This document shows, piece by piece, positions 57,438 to 64,000 of a stretch of 64,000 nt of DNA; within the stretch, counting starts at the first letter, position 1, and every line of letters starts with the position of its first letter. This stretch comes from Gryllotalpicola daejeonensis. GTDB taxonomy: Bacteria > Actinomycetota > Actinomycetes > Actinomycetales > Microbacteriaceae. The translations under genes and the position numbers were made by a program. The DNA is taken from positions 2,356,001-2,420,000 of the forward strand of contig NZ_BAABBV010000001.1 of assembly GCF_039538145.1 (NCBI RefSeq), in the 5' to 3' direction. A model generated the notes under the pieces. It saw only the letters and a list, made by a program, of their open reading frames with translations, did no database searches and was not told where the DNA came from.

Positions 57438-58475
57438 TACAAAGTCCCCGGGGGAAAGCTGGTCGTCGTCGACCTCGACGTCGCAGACGGCCGCATCGTG
57501 AACTTCCACCTCGCCGGCGATTTCTTCCTCGAGCCCGATGAGGCGCTCGACGCGATCGACGCCGCCGTCAACGGGCTGCCGGTCGAGTCAGACACGAAGG
57601 CGATCGCGGATGTTGTGCGCCGGGCGCTCCCCGAGGGGGCCGTGCTGCTCGGCTTCACCCCCGAGTCGGTCGGCGTGGCCATTCGGCGCAGCCTCGCGAA
57701 CGCGACCAGTTGGTCGGACTACGAGTGGGAGGTCGTGCACGCCCCTGCGGTCAGCCCCGTCACCCACCTCGCGCTCGACGAGGTGCTCACCGCCTCGGTC
57801 GCGACCGGCGCGCGGAAGCCGACCCTGCGCTTCTGGGAGTGGGAAGAGAGCGCCGTCGTCATCGGCAGCTTCCAGTCGGTGAAGAACGAGGTCGACCCAG
57901 AGGGCGCTGCGAAGTACGGCTTCGACGTCGTGCGCCGCATCACCGGCGGTGGCGCGATGATGATGGAGAAGGGCTCGGTCGTCACCTATTCGCTGTATGT
58001 GCCGATCGACCTCGTGCAGGGCATGACCTTCGCCGACAGCTACGCCTACCTCGACGAGTGGGCGATCCTCGCGCTCAAGGGCATGGGCATCGACGCCTCC
58101 TACGTGCCGCTCAACGACATCACGAGCCCCAAGGGCAAGATCGGCGGCGCCGCGCAGAAGCGCCTCGGATCGGGCGCGGTGCTGCACCACGTCACGATGA
58201 GCTACGACATGGACGGTCAGAAGATGACCGAGGTGCTGCGCATCGGCCGCGAGAAGATCAGCGACAAGGGCATCGCCTCTGCCGCGAAGCGGGTCGACCC
58301 GCTGCGCTCGCAGACGGGGCTCTCACGCGCAGAGATCATCGAGCGGATGAAGCAGCAGTTCTCGAGCATGTACCGTGCGACGCCGGGCGACATCACTCCG
58401 GCCGAATACGCTGCGGCCGAGCGCCTCGTGACCGAGAAGTTCGCGACGCCCGAGTGGCTCAACCGGGTGCCCTGA
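57426..58475 (+). CDS. lplA: Lipoate-protein ligase family protein, accessory domain first
   Basis: This 349-residue protein attaches lipoate (or octanoate) to E2 and H proteins. The catalytic domain (about 110-340) has RRITGGGAMMMEKGSVVTYS (about 176-195) and the lysine-bearing SPKGKIGGAAQKRLGSGAVL (about 236-255). The first 80 residues (MHGEYKVPGGKLVVVDLDV, then IVNFHLAGDFFLEPDEAL) resemble the accessory domain found at the C-terminus of E. coli LplA, so the order is reversed. Expression may be governed by the inverted repeat over its start. Confidence 0.85.
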   Translation: MHGEYKVPGGKLVVVDLDVADGRIVNFHLAGDFFLEPDEALDAIDAAVNGLPVESDTKAIADVVRRALPEGAVLLGFTPESVGVAIRRSLANATSWSDYEWEVVHAPAVSPVTHLALDEVLTASVATGARKPTLRFWEWEESAVVIGSFQSVKNEVDPEGAAKYGFDVVRRITGGGAMMMEKGSVVTYSLYVPIDLVQGMTFADSYAYLDEWAILALKGMGIDASYVPLNDITSPKGKIGGAAQKRLGSGAVLHHVTMSYDMDGQKMTEVLRIGREKISDKGIASAAKRVDPLRSQTGLSRAEIIERMKQQFSSMYRATPGDITPAEYAAAERLVTEKFATPEWLNRVP

Positions 58476-58541
58476 CCGGGGCTCGGCGCTCCCCGGCCGC
58501 GGGTTCATGCCCGGCGCACAGGTGCTGTCAGACGCGCTTGC

Positions 58542-58547
58542 TACCCT
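58542..58547 (+). promoter_or_regulatory. -10 box TACCCT of the small membrane protein gene
   Basis: TACCCT ends 7 nt before the GTG at 58555 and supports that start over the ATG at 58507. Confidence 0.45.
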
Positions 58548-58554
58548 GGCGCGC

Positions 58555-58908
58555 GTGAACCCCCTCATCGTCGGCGCCGTCGTCATCGGCGTCTGCCTGC
58601 TGCTGTGGGTGCTGCACAAGCTCGGTGTGGTCGACTTCAGCGACAAGACGCAGAAGCGCGGCTCCGGCTCGATCGGCAGCGGCATGCTCGGCGCCGCATT
58701 CGACGAGGTCTTCCACCCCGTGCGCTACGAGACCCAGCTCGAGCTCGAGCGTCAGACCACGGTCCCGGCGCCGTCGCCCGAGGCCGACGGCGACCCGCTC
58801 GGCATCGGCATGGGGGCGGGCGTCGGCGCAGGCGCGCGCAAGCCGGGGCACGTCGTCATCGAGCTCGACCAGTGGGGCCGGCCGCCGGGGCAGCGCGTTC
58901 ACGACTGA
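58555..58908 (+). CDS. Small membrane protein, function unknown
   Basis: This 117-residue protein has one N-terminal span (about 3-22, LIVGAVVIGVCLLLWVL) and a hydrophilic tail with DFSDKTQKRGSGSIGSGMLG, a Pro/Glu segment, a Gly-rich stretch and a closing HVVIELDQWGRPPGQRVHD. I recognise no family with confidence. It lies 58 bases before the DUF2207 pair on the same strand. A longer reading from ATG 58507 adds 16 residues but has no ribosome site. Confidence 0.7.
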   Translation: MNPLIVGAVVIGVCLLLWVLHKLGVVDFSDKTQKRGSGSIGSGMLGAAFDEVFHPVRYETQLELERQTTVPAPSPEADGDPLGIGMGAGVGAGARKPGHVVIELDQWGRPPGQRVHD

Positions 58909-58954
58909 CGCGCCGGGCCGCGGCCTGAGCGGCCGGTGCGCGCGACGGGCTCGC

Positions 58955-58960
58955 TAGGCT
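58955..58960 (+). promoter_or_regulatory. -10 box TAGGCT of the first DUF2207 gene
   Basis: TAGGCT is followed by CGTCGC and the GTG at 58967. The same CGTCGC hexamer follows the -10 box of the second DUF2207 gene. Confidence 0.6.
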
Positions 58961-58966
58961 CGTCGC

Positions 58967-60844
58967 GTGATTCAGCGGTGGGGCATCCGATTTCTTCTCG
59001 CGTTGATCGTCGGAGCGCTGGTGGGCGGGGGATTCCTGGCCGGGGCCGCGCCCGCACAGGCATCCGTCGACGACTTCACCTTCGACAGCCTGCACACCGA
59101 CTACCGCCTCAGCCGCGACGCGCAGCACCGCGCGAACCTCATGGTCACCGAGAAGTTCGTCGCCCGGTTCCCGCAGAACTCGATCAATCACGGCATCGTG
59201 CGCGCGATTCCGTCGACGGCAGACGGCCGTTCGCTGCACGTGAAGATCAAGGGCGTGACGGACGGCAGCGGCCAGCCCGTCAGGTGGCAGCGAGATGACG
59301 AGCAGACGGCCGGATTCCTGACCATTCAGATCGGCGACCCCGATCAGTACGTCTCCGGCGCCCAGACCTATGTCATCACCTACACGATGCGCGACGTGAT
59401 CCACGACGCGGGCGACGCCCAGCAGTTCCTCTTCGACGTGAACGGCACCGGGTGGGCGCAGCCGTTCGGCACGGTGAGCGCGACGCTGCACGTGCCGGCC
59501 GAGCTCGCCGGCTCGCTCACCGGCGATGACAGCTGCTATCGGGGGAAGGCCGGCTCGACCGCCAGGTGCACCATCACGCGCACCGGTGTGACCGCGGCCA
59601 GCGGCATCAGCGAGGGCAGCCCCGCCGTCTTCACCGTCTCGGGCAGCGACCTCGGCCCGCACGAGAACATCACGATGAGCGTGGGCTTCAAGCCGGGCAC
59701 CTTCGCGATCCCGATCTCGGTGGCGCGGCTGTTCGCCTGGATCCTGCTCGGCGTCGCGATCGTCGTGCTCGCGCTGGCGGTGTTCGTGCGGGTGCGGTTC
59801 CTCGGGAACCCGAAGGGCACGGGCATCATCGTTCCGCAGTATCAGGCGTACCCCGGCATCGGCGTGTTGGAAGCCGCCGAGCTGCTCGACGAGCGCGACC
59901 GGGCCTTCCCAGCGCTCATCACCGAGCTGGTGGTGAGCCGGGCGGCCACGATGACGCGTGACGACCGCGGCACGAAGAAGACGAAGGACGACCTCTACTC
60001 GCTGACCCTGCTCGACCCGACCCTGCTCGACGACGAGGACGCCGACGCGGCCGTGAGGCTGTTCCGCGCAAGTGCCCCGGGCGCTGCCGTAACCCTCGAC
60101 CCGACAGACCGCAAGGTCGGCGACCGCATTCGCAAGTTGCTCGAGGATGCCCGTAAATCGGTGCGTGCGCAGGGGCTGATCAAGCGTAAGCGCTCGCCGC
60201 TCGGGCTTGGCATGCTCGCCCTCGCCGCCCCCCTGTTCCTCGGGACGGTGGTGTTCTTCTTCGTCGGTGCGCTCATCGGGCTGTTCGCCTGGCCGCAGTT
60301 CGTGATCCTCGGGGTGGTCGCTCTGATCGCGCTCGCCGCGGGCGCGCTCGTGCTGCCGCTCGAGCGCCGCACCGAGAAGGCCGTTCCCGCCTATGAGCAC
60401 CTGCTGGGCATCCGCGACTACTTGAAGCTCGCCGAGGCGGACCGCATCCGCATGCTGCAGAGCCCGAGCGGGGCTGAGACGCAGCCGGTCGCATCCGCGT
60501 CGGCGGCGTCGGGTACGCAGCCGGGCGCATCCGGCGACCGCCCGAGCACCGAGCAGATCGTGAAGCTCTACGAGAAGCTGCTGCCCTACGCGATCCTGTT
60601 CGACATCGAGAAGGAGTGGCGCGAGGTGCTCGGCGGCTACTGGGCTACGACGCCGACCGAGGTCACTCCGACCCTGCTGCCGTTGCAGAACCTGGCGTTC
60701 GCGAGCGCATTCGCGACGAGCAACTTCCCCGGCACGACGAGCACTCAGAGCGGTTCTCACTCGTGGTCGAGCTCGGGCGGCAGTTTCTCGTCCGGTGGCT
60801 TCTCGGGCGGCGGGTTCGGCGGCGGCGGTGGTGGCGGCTGGTGA
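58967..60844 (+). CDS. DUF2207 membrane protein, copy 1
   Basis: This 625-residue protein has a signal peptide (about 1-35) and an extracellular DUF2207 domain (about 38-240; SLHTDYRLSRDAQHRANLMV, VTEKFVARFP, FDVNGTGW). A span follows near 248-270, then a cytoplasmic part, two spans near 415-465, and a conserved segment YEHLLGIRDYLKLAEADRIR. The tail is extremely Ser/Gly-rich and ends GGGGGGGW. Function of the family is unknown; the tail resembles outside-anchoring or polymerising tails. Confidence 0.9.
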   Translation: MIQRWGIRFLLALIVGALVGGGFLAGAAPAQASVDDFTFDSLHTDYRLSRDAQHRANLMVTEKFVARFPQNSINHGIVRAIPSTADGRSLHVKIKGVTDGSGQPVRWQRDDEQTAGFLTIQIGDPDQYVSGAQTYVITYTMRDVIHDAGDAQQFLFDVNGTGWAQPFGTVSATLHVPAELAGSLTGDDSCYRGKAGSTARCTITRTGVTAASGISEGSPAVFTVSGSDLGPHENITMSVGFKPGTFAIPISVARLFAWILLGVAIVVLALAVFVRVRFLGNPKGTGIIVPQYQAYPGIGVLEAAELLDERDRAFPALITELVVSRAATMTRDDRGTKKTKDDLYSLTLLDPTLLDDEDADAAVRLFRASAPGAAVTLDPTDRKVGDRIRKLLEDARKSVRAQGLIKRKRSPLGLGMLALAAPLFLGTVVFFFVGALIGLFAWPQFVILGVVALIALAAGALVLPLERRTEKAVPAYEHLLGIRDYLKLAEADRIRMLQSPSGAETQPVASASAASGTQPGASGDRPSTEQIVKLYEKLLPYAILFDIEKEWREVLGGYWATTPTEVTPTLLPLQNLAFASAFATSNFPGTTSTQSGSHSWSSSGGSFSSGGFSGGGFGGGGGGGW

Positions 60845-60888
60845 GCAGGAGCCGCGCGCGGGTCGAAAGGCACGCCAAGCCGCTTCGC

Positions 60889-60894
60889 TAGTCT
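60889..60894 (+). promoter_or_regulatory. -10 box TAGTCT of the second DUF2207 gene
   Basis: TAGTCT plus CGTCGC precedes the GTG at 60901. The arrangement is nearly identical to that of the first copy, so promoter and gene were probably duplicated together. Confidence 0.6.
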
Positions 60895-60900
60895 CGTCGC

Positions 60901-62799
60901 GTGGCGAAGCGCGGGGGAAGCAGCAGGAGCCGATTCACTCTGGCTCATCGGATCTGGTCGGGATTCCTGACGGTGATCGCGATCGGGTGGTTCGGAGTCT
61001 CGATCGTCGGTGGCTTCATCGACGGCTGGAACGGCGATGACTCCTCGAGCGAGAGCAGCAGCTCCATCGATGACTTCTCGTTCAACAGCCTGACGACCGA
61101 TTACACGCTGACGAGGGACGCCGCGCACCACGCGGATCTCGCCGTCACCGAGACCTTCGACACGCAGTTCTCCGACTACGACCTCAACCACGGCATCCTG
61201 CGCGCGATCCCGCGCACCGCTGACGGGCGGTCGCTGCACCTCAAGGTCCGCAGCGTGACCGACGCCGACGGCACGCCGATCCAGTACCAGTCCGACAACG
61301 GCGGCGGTTTCACCGTGCTCAAGATCGGCGACCCGTACGAGTACGTGACCGGCCGGCAGACCTACGTCATCAGGTACACGATGCGCGACGTGATCCAGCA
61401 GCAGGCGTTCGGCGGCGCTCAGCGGTTCAACTTCGATGTGAACGGCACCGGTTGGGACGTGATGTTCGACAAGGTGACGGCGACGCTGCACGTACCCGCC
61501 GACCTCGCCGGTGCGCTGAACGGCGACGACGCCTGCTATCAGGGGAAGCAGGGGGCGACGACAGTCTGCGCCCACAACGGCGATGGCAGCACGTTCACGG
61601 CGTCGGCCTCGAACCTCGGACCGCATGAGAACGTCACGATGATCGTCGGTTTCACGGGCGGCACGTTCGCGGTGCCGATCTCGATCCCGCGCCTGATCGT
61701 GTGGATCGTGCTCGGCCTCGCCGTCGTCGTGCTGGCGCTCGCGATCATCGTTCGGTTCCGATCGCTCGGCAACCCGAAGGGCACGGGCATCATCGTGCCC
61801 CAATATGAGGCGTTCCCCGGAATCGGCGTGATGGAGGCGGCCGAGCTTCTCGACCAGCGCGACCGCGCGTTCCCCGCCCTCGTAACCGAGCTGGTCACCA
61901 GTCGCGCGGCGACGATGACGCGCGACGACGAGGGCACCGAGAAGACCGACGACGACGTCTACACGCTGAAGCTGCTCGACGGCCGGGTGCTCGACGATGA
62001 CGACTCGACGGCGGTCGCGACGCTCTTCGGGTCGTTGAAGCACGGCAAGACGGTGTCGCTGAGGCGCGACAACGCCAAGGTGGGCGACGCGGTCTCGAAG
62101 CTGCTCAGAGACGCGCATCGCTCGGTGCGCAAGCAGGGGCTGATCGCCCGCAGGCATACCCGGTTCAGCACGAGCCTGCTCATCGCGGGCCTCGCCCTGG
62201 TCGTCGTCGGAATCGCGCTGCTGGCCGGCCTGCACTTCGTCGGGCTGAGCTCGTGGGTGCACAACGTCGCTCTCGTCATCTCGATCGCCTTCGGCGTCGC
62301 GACGGTCGTCTTCGTCTGGCCCCGCGAGCGGCTCACCGAGTCCGCGCTGCCGGCCTATGAGCACCTGCTCGGCATCCGCGACTACCTGCGCCTCGCCGAG
62401 GCCGATCGCATCAAGATGCTGCAGAGCCCGAGCGGCGCAGAGACCACGCCGATCGTGAGCGCAGACGGCACGCCGAACGGCGAGCAGCTGGTGAAGCTCT
62501 ACGAGAAGCTGCTGCCCTACGCGATCCTGTTCGACATTGAGAAGGAGTGGCGCGAGGTGCTCGGCGGCTACTGGGCCACGACGCCGACCGAGGTCACCCC
62601 GACGCTGCAGCCGATGGGCACCTTCCTGCTCGCGAACGCGTTCGCCTCGAGCAACTACGCGACGACCGCGAGCACGAGCACGAGCACGTCGAGCGGCTCG
62701 CACTCGTGGTCGAGCTCCGGTGGTTCGAGCTCGTTCAGCAGCGGGGGTGGGGGCTTCTCGGGCGGCGGCTTCGGCGGCGGCGGGGGCGGCGGCTGGTGA
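60901..62799 (+). CDS. DUF2207 membrane protein, copy 2
   Basis: This 632-residue paralogue of the preceding gene keeps the same order: N-terminal span (about 17-40), DUF2207 domain (SLTTDYTLTRDAAHHADLAV), span near 260-285, cytoplasmic segment, two spans near 420-475, then YEHLLGIRDYLRLAEADRIK and a Ser/Gly tail ending GGGGGGGW. The cytoplasmic C-terminal half (LYEKLLPYAILFDIEKEWRE) is almost unchanged between copies, while the outside domain has diverged. It ends immediately at the stop of the convergent decarboxylase gene. Confidence 0.9.
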   Translation: MAKRGGSSRSRFTLAHRIWSGFLTVIAIGWFGVSIVGGFIDGWNGDDSSSESSSSIDDFSFNSLTTDYTLTRDAAHHADLAVTETFDTQFSDYDLNHGILRAIPRTADGRSLHLKVRSVTDADGTPIQYQSDNGGGFTVLKIGDPYEYVTGRQTYVIRYTMRDVIQQQAFGGAQRFNFDVNGTGWDVMFDKVTATLHVPADLAGALNGDDACYQGKQGATTVCAHNGDGSTFTASASNLGPHENVTMIVGFTGGTFAVPISIPRLIVWIVLGLAVVVLALAIIVRFRSLGNPKGTGIIVPQYEAFPGIGVMEAAELLDQRDRAFPALVTELVTSRAATMTRDDEGTEKTDDDVYTLKLLDGRVLDDDDSTAVATLFGSLKHGKTVSLRRDNAKVGDAVSKLLRDAHRSVRKQGLIARRHTRFSTSLLIAGLALVVVGIALLAGLHFVGLSSWVHNVALVISIAFGVATVVFVWPRERLTESALPAYEHLLGIRDYLRLAEADRIKMLQSPSGAETTPIVSADGTPNGEQLVKLYEKLLPYAILFDIEKEWREVLGGYWATTPTEVTPTLQPMGTFLLANAFASSNYATTASTSTSTSSGSHSWSSSGGSSSFSSGGGGFSGGGFGGGGGGGW

Positions 62800-64000
62800 C
62801 TAAGCGACCACCCGCAGCGTCTCGACCGCGGGGTCGACGGCTCCGCGCACGTACCCGGTCGGCGCGGCGGCCACGTGCTGCAGGAACTCCACCGTCTCCG
62901 CAGTGATCACCTCGCCGGGCATCACGTTCGGAATCCCCGGCGGGTAGGCGGCGAGCGAGTCGGCGGAGACGCGCCCGACCGCGTGCTCGGCGGGCACGAC
63001 GACGGATGCCGCGAAGGCGGCGTCTCGCACCAGCATCCGTCTCTCTCCCGGCTCGGGCAGTGGCGCGCGCACGAAGCCTGCGGTGGCGACCTCCGGGTCA
63101 TCCGCGCGCAGGCTGTGCAGGGCGTCCACGACCCGGTCGAGGTCGGGGTGCGAGCCAGGCCCGACGATGGCGAGCACACAGGCATCCGTCGACAGCTCGA
63201 ACTGGATGCCGTGGTCGCGCAGCATGACAGACCGCACCGCGTGCCCGAGCAGGCCGCCCGCGCCGACGTCGATCGAGACGCGCGAGGCATCGACGGCACT
63301 GATGTCCGTTTCCCAGCCGCGGGCTCCGCCCGCGGTGATGGGCGCCCCGGCGTCCACGAAAGCATCGCTCGCGATGCGGAAGCGCCCGCGCTCCCTGATC
63401 TTGGCTCGCAGCTGCTCGGCCGCCTCGAGCGACTCGCCGATGCGCGCGCGGCCCGTCTGCAGCTGATGACGGGCGAGATCGAGGGATGCGAGCAGCAGCG
63501 CGCTCTCTGACGTGGACTGCTCGAGCACGAAGGCCCGGTCGACGAACGGCTCGAGCGCTCGCGCGAACTCGCCATGGCCCAGGTGCAGCATCGCCGACTG
63601 CGTGAGAGAGCCGCCGAGCTTGTGCGTGCTCATGATGACGAGGTCGGCGCCGTGGCCGGCTCCGGTGCCCGAACCGGCCTGGCCGACGGCGACGGGCGAC
63701 GGGGGCAGCTCCGGGTGGAATCCGTAGTGCGCTCCCCAGGCGGCGTCGACGACGAGCGGTACGCCGTGCGCGTGCGCGACCGCCGCGAGTGCCGGAACAT
63801 CGGGGGTCGCGCCGAAGTACGACGGGCTCACGACGTACGCGGCCTTGGCGTCGGGTGCCTGGTCGAGTGCCGCAGAGAGGCGCGCGGGCGAGACGCCGTG
63901 GGCGATGCCGAGGTCGACGTCGATGCTCGGCTGCACGAACACCGCGTCGAGGCCGGCGATGATCATGCCGTCGATGAAGCTCGAGTGCGTGCTGCGCTGC
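62800..64000 (-). CDS. Orn/Lys/Arg decarboxylase-like PLP enzyme, 5' end missing
   Basis: About 400 C-terminal residues are visible; the frame is open through 64000, so the start lies outside. It belongs to the fold-I Orn/Lys/Arg decarboxylase group: RSTHSSFIDGMIIAGLDAV, VSPSYFGATPDVPALAAVAH, the PLP-contacting VVDAAWGAHYGFHPELP and the internal-aldimine lysine in MSTHKLGGSLTQSAML. The C-terminal domain has YPPGIPNVMPGEVI, typical of the family's closing domain. Substrate (lysine, arginine or ornithine) is not determined. Confidence 0.9.
   Translation of the reverse strand, partial: QRSTHSSFIDGMIIAGLDAVFVQPSIDVDLGIAHGVSPARLSAALDQAPDAKAAYVVSPSYFGATPDVPALAAVAHAHGVPLVVDAAWGAHYGFHPELPPSPVAVGQAGSGTGAGHGADLVIMSTHKLGGSLTQSAMLHLGHGEFARALEPFVDRAFVLEQSTSESALLLASLDLARHQLQTGRARIGESLEAAEQLRAKIRERGRFRIASDAFVDAGAPITAGGARGWETDISAVDASRVSIDVGAGGLLGHAVRSVMLRDHGIQFELSTDACVLAIVGPGSHPDLDRVVDALHSLRADDPEVATAGFVRAPLPEPGERRMLVRDAAFAASVVVPAEHAVGRVSADSLAAYPPGIPNVMPGEVITAETVEFLQHVAAAPTGYVRGAVDPAVETLRVVA

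Larger units (their letters stand above)
1..64000. repeat. Dispersed heptamer GGATGCC/GGCATCC, about 100 copies
   Basis: Reading both strands by eye I count close to 100 copies of GGATGCC or its complement GGCATCC. Independent bases at about 70% GC would give about 15. Examples on the + strand: 379-385, 6274-6280, 9958-9967, 13463, 28154, 40175, 45499, 63003. Most lie in genes, in both orientations and several frames. They force codons that are otherwise rare here: GCA-TCC for Ala-Ser and GAT-GCC for Asp-Ala. The function is unknown. The count is manual and may be off by several. Confidence 0.7.

Overview
The window is a stretch of high-GC chromosome from an actinobacterium, most likely Micrococcales and probably Microbacteriaceae. 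That placement is an inference from the very high GC, GTG/TTG starts, stop-start overlaps (ATGA/GTGA/TGATG), leaderless promoters, and an over-used GGATGCC/GGCATCC heptamer that favours otherwise rare GAT and GCA codons. I see no rRNA, tRNA, CRISPR array, integrase, transposase or phage gene. The first gene (ABC-2 permease, minus strand) and the last (PLP-dependent decarboxylase, minus strand) run off the window.

Layout: 1-2.2 kb, ABC exporter and aldose 1-epimerase. 2.3-5.9 kb, secreted S53 peptidase, polyprenol-phosphate mannose synthase and a PEBP protein. 5.9-9.7 kb, a LysE remnant and the propionate/2-methylcitrate operon prpD-prpB-prpC. 9.9-15.1 kb, DNA-3-methyladenine glycosylase, PutA and a GntR regulator. 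15.5-17.7 kb, two paralogous NlpC/P60 peptidoglycan hydrolases. 17.8-23.6 kb, POT peptide transporter, FUSC protein, cytosine permease and cytosine deaminase, an orphan FetB-like permease and a small membrane protein. 23.6-26.1 kb, a lipoprotein, anti-sigma factor, ECF sigma factor and a DUF2231 protein.

26.2-48.6 kb is a large Wzx/Wzy-type exopolysaccharide locus. It encodes a priming sugar transferase, seven further glycosyltransferase polypeptides (one a GT2-GT4 fusion), a Wzz/YveK-like protein, an O-antigen-ligase/Wzy-like polymerase, a Wzx flippase, a pyruvyl transferase, two hexapeptide acyltransferases, a WS/DGAT-PapA-like acyltransferase, an SGNH lipoprotein, two paralogous beta-helix proteins and a secreted subtilase. 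Four of its transcription units diverge in pairs from two nearly identical 71-bp intergenic elements (35911-35981 and 47001-47071), which suggests one shared control site for the capsule.

48.6-53.2 kb holds a 2-hydroxyacid dehydrogenase and the conserved but poorly understood ATP-grasp / alpha-E / transglutaminase operon, whose last two genes are joined by two tandem six-codon minicistrons. 53.2-55.9 kb holds a MarR regulator with an MFS exporter and a monoacylglycerol-lipase-like hydrolase. 56-57.4 kb is a secreted GH6 cellulase. 57.4-62.8 kb holds a lipoate-protein ligase with unusual domain order, a small membrane protein and two tandem DUF2207 proteins.

Two signals run through the whole window. 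At least 13 genes have a TAnnnT -10 hexamer ending exactly 6 nt before the start codon, which indicates leaderless mRNAs. GGATGCC/GGCATCC occurs about 100 times by eye, against roughly 15 expected from base composition.
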